Below, one piece after another: positions 40,641 to 50,071 of a DNA stretch of 64,000 nucleotides; the first letter of the stretch is position 1, and every line of letters begins with the position of its first letter. The stretch is from Alcanivorax quisquiliarum (GTDB taxonomy: Bacteria > Pseudomonadota > Gammaproteobacteria > Pseudomonadales > Alcanivoracaceae): assembly GCF_023051175.1 (NCBI RefSeq), contig NZ_JALKII010000002.1, positions 310,001 to 374,000 of the forward strand, written 5' to 3'. Both the position numbers and the translations under genes were made by a program. The notes beneath the pieces were generated by a model. That model saw nothing but the letters and a program-made list of their open reading frames with translations, searched no databases and was not told the origin of the DNA.

Positions 40641-41519
40641 ATGGGGTCCCGATGGCTTTATATGCTGCCCGCAATCTTGCTGAGCGTGCTGGCGGTAATC
40701 CTGGCGCTGGTCGGCCTTGCGCGGATGCCGGGGCCGGCGCAGCAGCAAGGGCCGGGCACCGTGATCCAGGTTGTGGAAGAGCGCGAGCCTGCGCTCAGTT
40801 ACGAATACTGGGTGGGCACCCGCGAGCTGCCGGTGGGCACCCTCATTGCCGAAGACGATATTGCCCGGATTGCTGTCAGCGTGCCGCTGGCCAACGCCGT
40901 GCCGGCCGATAACGCCATGGTCGGACAGCTGCTGCGCAGAAACTTGCGCCGGGGCGAAGTGCTGGCCCGCACCCATCTCGAAGCCGGTAACCAGCTCGCT
41001 CGCGCCGTGCCGGCCGGCTACCGCGCTGTTGCTATTCCCATTGATGATGTGGTGGCCGCAGGCGGGCTGCTCAAGCCGGGCGATCTGGTGGATGTGCTGG
41101 CGGCTTTTCGCAGCGGCCAGGATGCCCAGCCCACGGCAATGATTCTCCTCAGCAGCGTGGAGGTGCTGGCGGTCAGTGGCCAGCTCGAAGGCGTGGCAGC
41201 AGGGCAGGAAAACGCCCAGCAGCAACAACGCAGCGGGCGCAACAGCTCGGCGGTGCTTGCCGTGCCGCGTGATGATCTCACGCGCCTGCTGGTGGCCTCG
41301 GAAAACGGCTCGCTGCGGCTGGCTGTGGCCGGTGAGGCGCGCTTCGATGCCGACAAGGATGGCGAGACAGCGCAAGTGGCCGCCGCCGATAGCAAAACCG
41401 ATGTGATGAAACTCGATTCGTTGTTCCCGAAACCGCAGCGGGCCGCTCCGGCCGCCCGCCCCGGCGAGCGGGTGGAAGTGATCGAGGGCTCAACTTCCAG
41501 GAGCACTTATGTCCATTAG
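40641..41519 (+). CDS. cpaB: Flp pilus assembly protein CpaB/RcpC
   Basis: CpaB is a periplasmic, inner-membrane-anchored protein needed for pilus biogenesis. The 292-residue protein has an N-terminal membrane segment (about 6-27). An SAF-like domain follows (TRELPVGTLIAEDDIARI, RRGEVLARTHLE), then RAVPAGYRAVAIPIDDVVAAGGLLKPGD, the CpaB hallmark. The ATG at 40641 follows AGGAGGGG; the frame continues upstream without a good start. The stop overlaps the secretin start. Confidence 0.92.
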   Translation: MGSRWLYMLPAILLSVLAVILALVGLARMPGPAQQQGPGTVIQVVEEREPALSYEYWVGTRELPVGTLIAEDDIARIAVSVPLANAVPADNAMVGQLLRRNLRRGEVLARTHLEAGNQLARAVPAGYRAVAIPIDDVVAAGGLLKPGDLVDVLAAFRSGQDAQPTAMILLSSVEVLAVSGQLEGVAAGQENAQQQQRSGRNSSAVLAVPRDDLTRLLVASENGSLRLAVAGEARFDADKDGETAQVAAADSKTDVMKLDSLFPKPQRAAPAARPGERVEVIEGSTSRSTYVH

Positions 41520-42837
41520 CGGTGTGTGGCCCCAGGGCAAACAGAGCAACCAGGGCAAGCAGGGAGAGAAGGTTATGGGGGGGCTGGCTGCTTTGATGCA
41601 CCGTGGGCGAGCAGGGCCGGGCGCTGTTGCGCGGCCGGCGCCAATAAAACATATCACCGCAGCGCCGCTGAAATGGGCGCTGCTATGCATGGTGCTGTGG
41701 CAGATATCGGTGCAGATATCGCAGCCGGCACATGCCCAGGCGCAGATGAACAATGAAGTGATGCGCTTGGCGCCGGGCGACCAGCGCGTGCTCACCTATG
41801 CAGATCGCGTGGTGCGCGTGGCGACCTCCGACCCGGATATTGCCGCCGTTACCGTCAGTGAAACCACGCAGCTGTTGCTGACCGCAAAAAAAGAAGGCTC
41901 GTCGGTGCTTTCTGTGTGGCTGCGGGGCATGAGCGAGCCGATGGTGAGCACCGTCGTGGTGTCGGCAACGGCCGGCAGCGCCTTGCCGTTCGGCACGCAG
42001 GTGCAGACCGATATCCGCATCCTTGAAGTGAGCCGCAGCGAGCTGAATGCGCTTGGCTTTGCCTATAGCCATGTTTTCAACGGCACCGGCGTTGGCATCA
42101 GCCCGCCTGGTGGGCCAGGTTATGTGCCGCCAATCGGCCCGGCAGCGGGTGCGGCGCCGATCAATGCCGATGGCTTCAACCTGTTCCGCATGGGCAGCAA
42201 CTCCACCACCATCATCAGCGCCCTTGAAAGCGGCGGCTTTGCCTACACGCTGGCAGAGCCGAGCCTGACCAGCCTTTCCGGGCAGAACGCCTCGTTTCTT
42301 TCCGGTGGCGAATTCCCGGTGCCGATTCGCAGCGATAACAACGGCATTCAGGTGGAGTACAAGCAATTTGGTGTGGGCTTGTCGTTGACGCCTACCGTGA
42401 TCGACGAAGGCCAGATCATTCTGAAAGTAGCGCCGGAAGTGAGCGAACTGGATTTTTCCGCGGGCGTGACCACAGGGGGCGTGTCGGTGCCGGGCCTGCG
42501 CGTGCGCCGGGCCGAAACCACGGTGTCGCTGGCGCCAGGCGAAACCTTTGTTATCAGCGGGCTGGTCAGCCGCTCGACGGTGAACAACAGCGACCGCATC
42601 CCCGGCCTGGGTAATTTGCCGGTATTGGGTGCGTTCTTCCGCTCCAGCCGCATCGCTCGTGATGATAAAGAGCTGGTGATGGTGGTGACGCCACATCTGG
42701 TGACACCGCAGCATTCCACCACGCCGCCGGGCGTTTTGCCGGGCGCGGGTTATCACGACAGCAGCATGGGCTGGCTGGATACCATGACCGAAACCCGGCG
42801 CGGCTCGCAGCCCATTCGCCACGGCCTGAGCTGGTAA
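41509..42837 (+). CDS. rcpA: Tad secretin RcpA/CpaC
   Basis: The secretin forms the outer-membrane channel of the Tad pilus. The 442-residue protein has a late hydrophobic signal-like segment (about 55-75, ending PAHAQAQ). An N-terminal pilus-secretin domain follows (RLAPGDQRVLTYADRVVRVATS). The secretin domain has LAEPSLTSLSGQNASFLSGGEFPVPI, GVGLSLTPTV and VPGLRVRRAETTVSLAPGETFVISGL, ending near ELVMVVTPHLV. The ATG at 41509 follows AGGAG and overlaps cpaB by 11 bases. A start further in would shorten the unusually long N-terminus, but no better site is apparent. Confidence 0.93.
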   Translation: MSISGVWPQGKQSNQGKQGEKVMGGLAALMHRGRAGPGAVARPAPIKHITAAPLKWALLCMVLWQISVQISQPAHAQAQMNNEVMRLAPGDQRVLTYADRVVRVATSDPDIAAVTVSETTQLLLTAKKEGSSVLSVWLRGMSEPMVSTVVVSATAGSALPFGTQVQTDIRILEVSRSELNALGFAYSHVFNGTGVGISPPGGPGYVPPIGPAAGAAPINADGFNLFRMGSNSTTIISALESGGFAYTLAEPSLTSLSGQNASFLSGGEFPVPIRSDNNGIQVEYKQFGVGLSLTPTVIDEGQIILKVAPEVSELDFSAGVTTGGVSVPGLRVRRAETTVSLAPGETFVISGLVSRSTVNNSDRIPGLGNLPVLGAFFRSSRIARDDKELVMVVTPHLVTPQHSTTPPGVLPGAGYHDSSMGWLDTMTETRRGSQPIRHGLSW

Positions 42838-42846
42838 GGAGGCCCC

Positions 42847-44031
42847 ATGGTGGATTTCGAGATCCTGCTATCGGTCACAGATGATAAAGACACACAGCGC
42901 TGGCTGGATCGTGCGCTGGAGGAAAACTGGCGGCTGGAAAGCGTCAGCCGCACAGACCTCGGCCGGGTGCTGCGTCTGCTTGAGGCCACAGGTGCACAAA
43001 TAGCCCTGGTGGATGTGGTGGAAGCCGATATCAACCAATCGCTTGCCGTGATTACCGCGCTCACCAATGCGCGCCCCTGGGTGACAGTGGTGGCGGTATC
43101 GCGCACTGCCGATCAGGAGCTGCTGTTGCAGTGCATGCGCGCTGGCGCACGGGATTGCATCGTGATCGGTGGCGATGTGGTGGAAATGCGTGACCGGCTG
43201 CGGCGCCATCAACTGGTGCGGCCTGCTGCCTGGGGTGAGCGGTTGCAATCACGCCTGTGCAATCTGGTGCTGGTGGCCGGCGCTGATCCGATGGTGGATA
43301 CCGCCTTCTTTACCCAGCATCTGGCGCTGTCGATGGGGCGCTACCACAAGGGCGACGATTTCCTCGCCGTCGATATCGAATCACCACATGAAAGTGTTTT
43401 TTATCTGGATGTGCGCAGCGATTTTGATCTCAACCATCTGCTCTCCAGCCCCGATACTCTTGATCGCGCCTTGATCGACACCGCGCTGGAAGAATACCGG
43501 CCCGGTGTGCGCCTGCTGCGCGGCGGGTTGGGCGAAAGCGATGTGCTGGGAGATCGTGGCGCTGATCTGTTCATCGCGCTCAACCGTCTGATGGGCATGT
43601 TCGACAAGGTAATCCTCAATCTTGGCAGCCGCCATCATGCAGCCTGGGTGCGCACGCTGGGCGTGCATGCCGACCATGTGCTGCTGGTGATGCATCCGCA
43701 AGTGCTGCAAGTGCATCGCGTGAGAGAACTGGTGATGGACTGGCGCCCCTATCTCTCCAGCGAAAGCAGCTTGCAACTGGTGCTGGATGGCCATGAGCCG
43801 CAACTGCCGCCGCCGCTGGATGAAATTGCCGAAGCCGCTGGCGCAAAGGTGGCCGGCGCCTTGCCGATGGAGTGGAAACACCGGCTTGAGGCCATCAACC
43901 TGGGGCAGCCCATCAGTGATGTAGCGGCAAAGTCATCTTATCCGCGTGCCATGGATCAACTGGTGCAGCGGATGTCCGGCGACACTGCGGCAACGGGGCC
44001 ACGGTTCAAGTGGCCATGGAAGCAGGCGTGA
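42847..44031 (+). CDS. tadZ: TadZ/CpaE-like pilus localisation protein with degenerate ATPase
   Basis: TadZ belongs to the MinD/ParA superfamily and positions the Tad machinery at the pole. The 394-residue protein has an N-terminal receiver-like domain (about 1-120) and a ParA-like domain. Where the deviant Walker A motif (GGVGTTT-type) should lie, about residues 142-152, it reads VLVAGADPMVD, so ATP binding is doubtful. VILNLGSRHHAAWVRTLGVH and HVLLVMHPQ preserve the later fold. Position between the secretin and tadA supports the assignment. Confidence 0.83.
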   Translation: MVDFEILLSVTDDKDTQRWLDRALEENWRLESVSRTDLGRVLRLLEATGAQIALVDVVEADINQSLAVITALTNARPWVTVVAVSRTADQELLLQCMRAGARDCIVIGGDVVEMRDRLRRHQLVRPAAWGERLQSRLCNLVLVAGADPMVDTAFFTQHLALSMGRYHKGDDFLAVDIESPHESVFYLDVRSDFDLNHLLSSPDTLDRALIDTALEEYRPGVRLLRGGLGESDVLGDRGADLFIALNRLMGMFDKVILNLGSRHHAAWVRTLGVHADHVLLVMHPQVLQVHRVRELVMDWRPYLSSESSLQLVLDGHEPQLPPPLDEIAEAAGAKVAGALPMEWKHRLEAINLGQPISDVAAKSSYPRAMDQLVQRMSGDTAATGPRFKWPWKQA

Positions 44032-44062
44032 AGGCAAACAGCATAACGGAGCAGGGCGCATT

Positions 44063-45229
44063 GTGGCGGGACGCATCGACGACGAATATCAGCAACTGAA
44101 AGCAGCGACACACCGCCGGGTGGTGGAGCGGCTGGATGAGGAGGGCATCGAAGTCAGCCGCGTGCCCTCCGAGCGGCTGCTGGATGTCATCCGCCGTTCC
44201 GTGATGCAGCATGTCAAGGAAAGCCGCATCCCGCTTTCCAGCCAGGACACCAACCAGCTGGTGCGGGACATGCTCGACGAAGTGACAGGCTTTGGCCCGC
44301 TGGAGCCGTTACTCAAAGACCCGCGCATCAACGATATTCTCGTCAACGGGCCAAACAGTGTTTTTATCGAAGTCGCCGGCGTGCTGCAAAAAACGCAGGC
44401 GCGTTTTATTGATGACGATCATGTCTTGCGAGTGATTCGCCGTATTCTTGCGCCGCTGGGCCGGCGGTTGGATGAAGCCAGCCCGATGGTGGATGCGCGG
44501 CTGCCGGATGGTTCCCGCGTCAACGCCGTGATCCCGCCGCTGGCACTGGATGGCCCGTCGATCTCGGTGCGTAAATTCACGCGCAATCACTTGATGGCGG
44601 ATGATCTGATTCGCGCCGGCTCGATGACAGAAGAATGCCTGCGCGTGCTGATCGAGGCGGTTCAGGCGAAGCGCAACATTATCGTCAGCGGTGGCACCGG
44701 CACGGGCAAGACCACCATGCTCAACCTCATCAGCCAGTACATTCCGAAAAACCAGCGCATCCTGACCATCGAAGATTCCGCCGAGCTGGTGCTGAACCAC
44801 CCACACGTTGTGCGCATGGAAACGCGCCCGGCCAACGCCGAAGGCAAAGGGCGCGTGGCAGCGCGGGATCTGGTGGTGAATGCGCTGCGTATGCGGCCTG
44901 ACCGGATCATCGTTGGCGAGGTGCGTTCTTCCGAGATCATCGAGCTGCTGCAAGCCATGAACACCGGCCATGACGGCTCCATGAGCACACTGCATGCCAA
45001 TGGCACTCGCGAAGCGCTGGTGCGAATAGAAACGCTGCTGGCGGTGAGCGGCTATGAAGCCAGCGAAAAGGCCATCGCCCGCTTGATCAGCTCGGCGCTG
45101 GATATCATCGTACAGCTGGAGCGCTTGCCGGATGGCAAGCGCATCATCAAGGAAGTGGTGCAGCTGGTGCCTGATGATAACAACCTGTATGGCATGGAAT
45201 ACCTGTACAGGAGCCCCCATGAGCGCTGA
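44063..45229 (+). CDS. tadA: Tad pilus assembly ATPase TadA/CpaF
   Basis: TadA is the hexameric cytoplasmic ATPase that powers Flp pilus assembly. The 388-residue protein has [22 protein letters not shown] in the N-terminal region and Walker [10 protein letters not shown] (about 210-218). IRVGEVRS-type Walker B ([24 protein letters not shown]) and STLHANG follow. The likely start is GTG at 44063, 31 bases after tadZ; a frame extends upstream into tadZ without similarity. Its end overlaps tadB. Confidence 0.95.
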   Translation: MAGRIDDEYQQLKAATHRRVVERLDEEGIEVSRVPSERLLDVIRRSVMQHVKESRIPLSSQDTNQLVRDMLDEVTGFGPLEPLLKDPRINDILVNGPNSVFIEVAGVLQKTQARFIDDDHVLRVIRRILAPLGRRLDEASPMVDARLPDGSRVNAVIPPLALDGPSISVRKFTRNHLMADDLIRAGSMTEECLRVLIEAVQAKRNIIVSGGTGTGKTTMLNLISQYIPKNQRILTIEDSAELVLNHPHVVRMETRPANAEGKGRVAARDLVVNALRMRPDRIIVGEVRSSEIIELLQAMNTGHDGSMSTLHANGTREALVRIETLLAVSGYEASEKAIARLISSALDIIVQLERLPDGKRIIKEVVQLVPDDNNLYGMEYLYRSPHER

Positions 45230-46139
45230 AGCCCTTCTTGCCGCTGCCCGTATGCTGGGCCTGCTCGCGCTTTTCGTGATAGCGGCGCAGTGCTTGCTGA
45301 TGCACCGCCGCCGGCAGAAAAAAATGCACGAAGCCGTGGGCGCGCGCCTGTTTCGCCATCGTGATGTGGAACAAGACAGCACCGAAAATCTGCTCATTTC
45401 AGGCCGGCTGGAAGAGCTGCTGGTCAAGGCAGGCATCCGGGTAACGCAAGGCGGCCTGACCATGCTGGCAGTCGCCGTGCTGCTTTCCTGCGGTATCATC
45501 CTGGCGACTTACGGCGTGCTGGCGACGCTGCTGGCCCTTGCCGTTTGGGGCGTCCTCGGCTGGGCCTTCTGGAACTTCCGCTATCAGCGGCAACGACGCA
45601 CCATCTTTGAAAACCTGCCCACCATCATCGACAACGTATTGCGCAACATGGATGCCGGCCGCTCGCTGGATCAGGCGATGATCGACGGCCTGAAAGATGC
45701 CCCCGCTGTTTTTGCACCACTGAGCTTCCGCGTGCGCAGCGCAGTGGAGGCCGGCCGCGATTACGCCGGGCTGTTCGACAGCTACGCCCAGCTTTATCAG
45801 GTGCCGCCGCTGGTGCTGGTTGCCGTGACATTGCGCACCACCAGCCGCTTTGGCGCCTCGGTGCGGCCGGTGCTTGGCCAGGTATCGGATTCATTGCGCT
45901 CACAACAGGAAATGCGCCGCGAATTCATGGCGGCCACCGCCGAAACACGCATGACCGCAAGCGTATTCGCTGCTGTGCCGGTGTTGTTGTCCGTGTACAT
46001 GATCGCCACCAGCGACACTTACCGCGAAGTTCTTTTTGGCACCGATGCCGGCAAGATGATGCTGATCGTCGCAGCAAGCCTTCAGGCGCTGGGGATGCTG
46101 GTGATCTTCAGAATGATCCAGGGGGTGGGGCGTGGTTAG
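45219..46139 (+). CDS. tadB: Tad inner-membrane protein TadB (GspF-like)
   Basis: TadB and TadC form the inner-membrane platform of the pilus machine. The 306-residue protein has an N-terminal membrane segment (about 5-26), paired segments around 80-125, and two C-terminal ones. Its cytoplasmic T2SSF domain includes LPTIIDNVLRNMDAGRSLDQAM. The ATG at 45219 follows CAGGAG and overlaps the tadA stop by 11 bases. Confidence 0.9.
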   Translation: MSAEALLAAARMLGLLALFVIAAQCLLMHRRRQKKMHEAVGARLFRHRDVEQDSTENLLISGRLEELLVKAGIRVTQGGLTMLAVAVLLSCGIILATYGVLATLLALAVWGVLGWAFWNFRYQRQRRTIFENLPTIIDNVLRNMDAGRSLDQAMIDGLKDAPAVFAPLSFRVRSAVEAGRDYAGLFDSYAQLYQVPPLVLVAVTLRTTSRFGASVRPVLGQVSDSLRSQQEMRREFMAATAETRMTASVFAAVPVLLSVYMIATSDTYREVLFGTDAGKMMLIVAASLQALGMLVIFRMIQGVGRG

Positions 46140-46998
46140 CTTTCTGGTAGCAATACTGTGCGCTTTGCTCGCGCTGTGGCTGACCGTAGCGCGTGTGGAT
46201 GTCTGGCAGCGGCGGCAGCGCGTGGCCGAGCGGATGATTGCACGCGCCGACGAAGGCCGGCCCGCCACACAAAGCGCCCTGATGGCAGTGCTGTCTCGCC
46301 GTGTGGCCGGCTCGTTATTCGCGCAATCCGATTTTCGTGAAGTGGCAGATGCGTTGCGCGTTACCGGCCGCAGCGCCGAATCAATCCAGACCATCTATCT
46401 GGTTGCCTGCTGGATGTTGCCCGCTGGTCTGGCGCTCCTGGGCCTGGTGCTGGGTGGCTTGATGCCTTTCCTGGTATTGCTGGCCGCCGGTTTTATCGTG
46501 CCCCGGCGCACCATCCGGGCAATGGCGAAAAGTTCATGCCGGCAACAGAACCTCGAAGCCATCGAATTCGGCCATGTGCTGCGAATGCTGATCGAATCCG
46601 GGCTCTCCATCGAGCGCGCAATCCGCATCGCCACACTGCAAGCCAGAGAGCTGATGCCCACCATGATCTGCCGGCTGGATCGGTTCAGCCGCCTGATGGA
46701 AGCCGGTGCGGATCGCAGCGAGGCCCTGAGCGAAATGGGGAGCGATAGGGATGTGCCGGTGCTGTACAACCTTACCCGGCTCCTGAAGCAGGGCGGCCGC
46801 CTGGGTGGCGGCATAACCCATGGCATTGAGCAGATCATCAGGGAAGGCCACAACATCGAGAAAAACCGCATCAAGGAAGACGTCAACCGCGTCGGCGCAA
46901 AAATGACCATCGTGATGATGGTTTTCATGCTGCCGGCGCTGTTCATCATTATTGGAGGCCCGGCGATTGTATCGATCGGGCAGGCGTTGAGCCGATAA
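46132..46998 (+). CDS. tadC: Tad inner-membrane protein TadC (GspF-like)
   Basis: Second GspF-like platform protein, 288 residues. It has membrane segments at about 2-20, 90-105, 108-125 and 260-285, and a T2SSF domain with FGHVLRMLIESGLSIERAIRIA and RLLKQGGRLGGGITHGIEQII. It starts with GTG at 46132, overlapping tadB by 8 bases. The order tadA-tadB-tadC is canonical. Confidence 0.9.
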   Translation: MVSFLVAILCALLALWLTVARVDVWQRRQRVAERMIARADEGRPATQSALMAVLSRRVAGSLFAQSDFREVADALRVTGRSAESIQTIYLVACWMLPAGLALLGLVLGGLMPFLVLLAAGFIVPRRTIRAMAKSSCRQQNLEAIEFGHVLRMLIESGLSIERAIRIATLQARELMPTMICRLDRFSRLMEAGADRSEALSEMGSDRDVPVLYNLTRLLKQGGRLGGGITHGIEQIIREGHNIEKNRIKEDVNRVGAKMTIVMMVFMLPALFIIIGGPAIVSIGQALSR

Positions 46999-47022
46999 CA
47001 GAAAAAGAAGGGAGTGCTTCGG

Positions 47023-47775
47023 ATGAGATGCTTCAAAACCGCGCTGATCATAGCGTTCGCACTCGCCGCAGGCGGGTGTGCCAATCGCCCCCTCAACGGC
47101 GGGTACGGTGGCGAACCCGCTGTTGCGCCGACAGCATCGGCATCGGCATCGCAGAACCAGACCGCTGCCCCGGCTCGCCCGCAGCGCAGCGACTTCCGGC
47201 CCCGCGTGAACTGCTCGGCCCGCATCGCGCCCGAGGAGCGCGTGGAGCTGGAGATGGTGGACACCCTCAGCGCTCGCGGGCGGCATTATGCCGCGCTCGC
47301 GCAACTGCAAAAAACCGAACAGCGCAATATCGAATACTGGTTGCGCTACGGCCAGCTCCAGGCCAAAACCCAACAGCTGCCCCGCGCACGCGCCGTATTT
47401 GAAACATTGGTAGACCGCTGCGATACCGGCGAAGCCCGCCACGGCCTGGGCATGGTGATGGTCAAACAGAACGAGCTGCAACGTGGCCTTGCCGAGCTTC
47501 AGCGCGCCGCACGCATGTTGCCCGCCTCCGCCGCCGTGCGTAACGACTACGGCTACGCTCTGATGATGGCAGGGCGGCACGATCAAGCCCGCTTCGAGCT
47601 GCTCACCGCACTGGAACTGGAAAACGGCTCCGGCCGCGCCCGGCAAAACCTCGCCGCCGCCTATTTTCTCGCTGGCGACAGCGCCGGGCTTGAGCACTTG
47701 CAGCAACACTATCACTACACCGACGACGAGCTGAATCACGCCCGCGACCTCGCCAACCAGCTCAGGAGGTTCTGA
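47023..47775 (+). CDS. tadD: TadD-like TPR lipoprotein
   Basis: TadD is a TPR lipoprotein thought to act in secretin assembly. The 250-residue protein has a lipobox LAAGGC (Cys19), a low-complexity Ala/Ser/Pro linker and TPR units. These units include YALMMAGRHDQARFELLTALEL followed by GRARQNLAAAYFLAGD. ATG 47023 was preferred over a GTG nine bases earlier because GGAG lies upstream. It is part of the tad operon. Confidence 0.85.
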   Translation: MRCFKTALIIAFALAAGGCANRPLNGGYGGEPAVAPTASASASQNQTAAPARPQRSDFRPRVNCSARIAPEERVELEMVDTLSARGRHYAALAQLQKTEQRNIEYWLRYGQLQAKTQQLPRARAVFETLVDRCDTGEARHGLGMVMVKQNELQRGLAELQRAARMLPASAAVRNDYGYALMMAGRHDQARFELLTALELENGSGRARQNLAAAYFLAGDSAGLEHLQQHYHYTDDELNHARDLANQLRRF

Positions 47776-47777
47776 TC

Positions 47778-48071
47778 ATGTGGAAGCAGATACCCTTCAC
47801 CGCCGCACTGCTGGCCGCCGCCCTGGCCGCGCCGGCAACCGCCAGCGAGCCGAAACAATATCCTTCCGGCTTCTCGGATACGGTTGTCACAATGCAACGC
47901 GAAACCGTGACCGACTGGCTGCTGCAACAACAACGCCAAAACCCGGCCACGACAAAAAGCGAATTGCCCGCACAGCTTTATGTCGATAGCCAGCGCCGCC
48001 TCGGTGACAGCTTCAGAACACCGATTCCCGATTCATTCGGTGAGCAAACGCGAGAGCGCTCCGGCCGTTGA
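47778..48071 (+). CDS. small exported DUF3613-like protein of the tad operon
   Basis: The 97-residue protein has a signal peptide (cleavage near PATAS). A short pattern with TVTDWLLQQQRQ and AQLYVDSQRRLGDSFRTPIPDSF resembles DUF3613 proteins found in tad loci of gammaproteobacteria. It begins two bases after tadD, its ribosome-binding site AGGAGG lying inside the tadD end. Function is unknown; the DUF assignment is moderate. Confidence 0.65.
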   Translation: MWKQIPFTAALLAAALAAPATASEPKQYPSGFSDTVVTMQRETVTDWLLQQQRQNPATTKSELPAQLYVDSQRRLGDSFRTPIPDSFGEQTRERSGR

Positions 48072-48094
48072 GCCGCAGCGGGGAGGGGTGTGAC

Positions 48095-49906
48095 ATGAAA
48101 AATCGTGTGCGCATCGCAGCACTGTCGAAGCAGCGCGGAGCCTTGACGGTAACAACACCTCTTTTGGTGATTCTTATTTTTCTGCTAGTAGCCCTGATGT
48201 TTGATGGCGCGAGACTTTTTGCACATAAGCGTGAGATGCAGGCTGTTGCGAATGCTGCAGCCACTGCAGCGGCAGGAGCAGCGCAGGCGTGTGGAGGCGA
48301 GTCTGTTTCTCAGCAGCTTATTGAGATTGCAGCTAAAGCTGCAGCGGAAGAGCAGGGGGCTCGGGGATTGGGCGGCAGGCTTTCATTAATCCAAGCGGGA
48401 ACCTTTGAACCGAATGAGCACAGGGAATACCGTTTTTCGCCTATCGTTAATACCGTCTTTGAATCCAACGCTGTAAAGGTGGTGTACGAAGCTGAACAAC
48501 CCATATCTCTGATGTTGCCGACGGTGTTCGGCACTATCACATTGAAAGCGGTGGCGGTCGCCAGAAACGAAGTGATTGCTACTGTATCGGCCAGCGGCTC
48601 TACTGCTGTACTTGGGGGCAGTGAAGGCAATGCAGGACTTCTTGGAGACTTACTTGGCGCATTGCTGACCGATGAGGGGCCTCTGAGGTTGGACGCAACA
48701 GAGGTAAAAAGCCTAGCAAACTCAACTTTTCTGATTGGTAAATTCCTGAAGCGCCTGCCAGGAATAGATCTGGTAAATGTCGTAGATAGTGTAATTGAAG
48801 CGGACGATTTTATTGCGGCTATCTTGTCCGGGTTAGGAGAGCAAAGCAGCCAAGCGGGTGTGGTTTTAGATGATATTCTAAAGCAGTCAACACTGATCAA
48901 TACAAATATACGGCTTGGAGATGTATTGAATCTTGTGGGTGATGTTAAAGCCTTGGAGCAGGCAAGGGTGCCGGTGTATGACACCCTCATTGCTTTGGGG
49001 CTTAACCTTCTGGATGGCAAAGTGCTTAATATAGAATCTCCAATTAATATAGATTTGGATGTTGGGGATCTAGTCGCTGCTTCTGTAAGTGTTTCCGTGG
49101 GGCAGCCACCATCGGTAGTGGTAGGGCCGGCTCGTTTTGACCCTAGTGGTGCCCCTATGGTGGAGTTTCATGCGGCAGATATTATATTAGGATTGACGGT
49201 TAAGGCTAATCTGCTTGGCTTGGCTGATTTAGAAATTCCTCTATTGGCACAAGTAGGCGGGGGAGGCGGTTATTTGGCATATGCAGATTGTGCGTCGGGC
49301 GATAGTAATGATGTCCTGCTTGGATTCATGCTACAAACGAATGTGCTCGAACTATCAACACAAAAACTGACAAACTCCGGCGCCCCGTCCCCTTCTGCGA
49401 TATCCGCAACCGTCTTGCCAGCAGTGAGCAGTGCCCTGCCAGTACTTAGATTAAAAATAGAGCTACCAGGGATCAAGATTGGTCAGCCCAAAAGTGTTCA
49501 GGACGAAATGACCTTTAACTTGCATGAGCGAAAAATCAAGACCTTAGAGGTAGGCTCTAATCTAGAGATTTATTCTTTGGATGATAAATTGCTTTTTACA
49601 GAACTGGACTTCACTTTGGCCGAACCAGAAGACTGTGGATTTCTTGGCCTTGGGTGTGTTCTTGGTCCAATATTGAAGCCGATACTTGATTTGCTAGGGG
49701 AGGCGATTGAACTAACGGACGCACTTCTGCAATCAGCTGCGTTACAGTTGATTAATAGTGTCCTTAATGATGTCCTTAAGCCGGTACTGAAGGGCTTGGG
49801 GGTAAACCTAGGCGGCATGAGTGTTGAAGTTTCATACGCTTCTCAATCGGGAGTAAGCTTGGTTGATTGCTCTGTTTTGCAGTGTGACCAAACGGTATTA
49901 GAGTAG
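48095..49906 (+). CDS. tadG: large TadG-like pilus-associated protein
   Basis: The 603-residue protein starts with the TadE/TadG N-terminal pattern: SKQRGALTVTTPLLVILIFLL (membrane segment about 22-42), then DGARLFAHKREMQAVANAAATAAAGAA. The remaining 500 residues are predicted extracytoplasmic, rich in Leu/Ile/Val/Asp and without a recognised domain. Several amphipathic LVGDV/LGDVLNLV-like stretches occur, with two cysteine pairs near the end. ATG 48095 follows GGGAGGGG. From about 48100 to 49960 the DNA is clearly AT-richer than neighbouring genes, and codon use changes (many TTA/AAA/ATA). This suggests fast divergence or later acquisition. It ends the tad operon. Confidence 0.8.
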   Translation: MKNRVRIAALSKQRGALTVTTPLLVILIFLLVALMFDGARLFAHKREMQAVANAAATAAAGAAQACGGESVSQQLIEIAAKAAAEEQGARGLGGRLSLIQAGTFEPNEHREYRFSPIVNTVFESNAVKVVYEAEQPISLMLPTVFGTITLKAVAVARNEVIATVSASGSTAVLGGSEGNAGLLGDLLGALLTDEGPLRLDATEVKSLANSTFLIGKFLKRLPGIDLVNVVDSVIEADDFIAAILSGLGEQSSQAGVVLDDILKQSTLINTNIRLGDVLNLVGDVKALEQARVPVYDTLIALGLNLLDGKVLNIESPINIDLDVGDLVAASVSVSVGQPPSVVVGPARFDPSGAPMVEFHAADIILGLTVKANLLGLADLEIPLLAQVGGGGGYLAYADCASGDSNDVLLGFMLQTNVLELSTQKLTNSGAPSPSAISATVLPAVSSALPVLRLKIELPGIKIGQPKSVQDEMTFNLHERKIKTLEVGSNLEIYSLDDKLLFTELDFTLAEPEDCGFLGLGCVLGPILKPILDLLGEAIELTDALLQSAALQLINSVLNDVLKPVLKGLGVNLGGMSVEVSYASQSGVSLVDCSVLQCDQTVLE

Positions 49907-50071
49907 AGATGAGGTTGTTAGAGTTGGAAGAAGAAAAGAGAATGCCTGAAAGGTATAATAATCACTTATAAATAGTACTTTAGATATCGCTTTGATTTTT
50001 TTGGACCCAAGAAGCTATTCAATTCATCTGTCCGGGCGTGGGCAGTGAGAACCTTTGGGAAGGGAGTCACC

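Noticed and set aside
41683-42822. 379-codon minus-strand open frame opposite the secretin gene
   Set aside because: It is antisense to rcpA with no recognisable motif.
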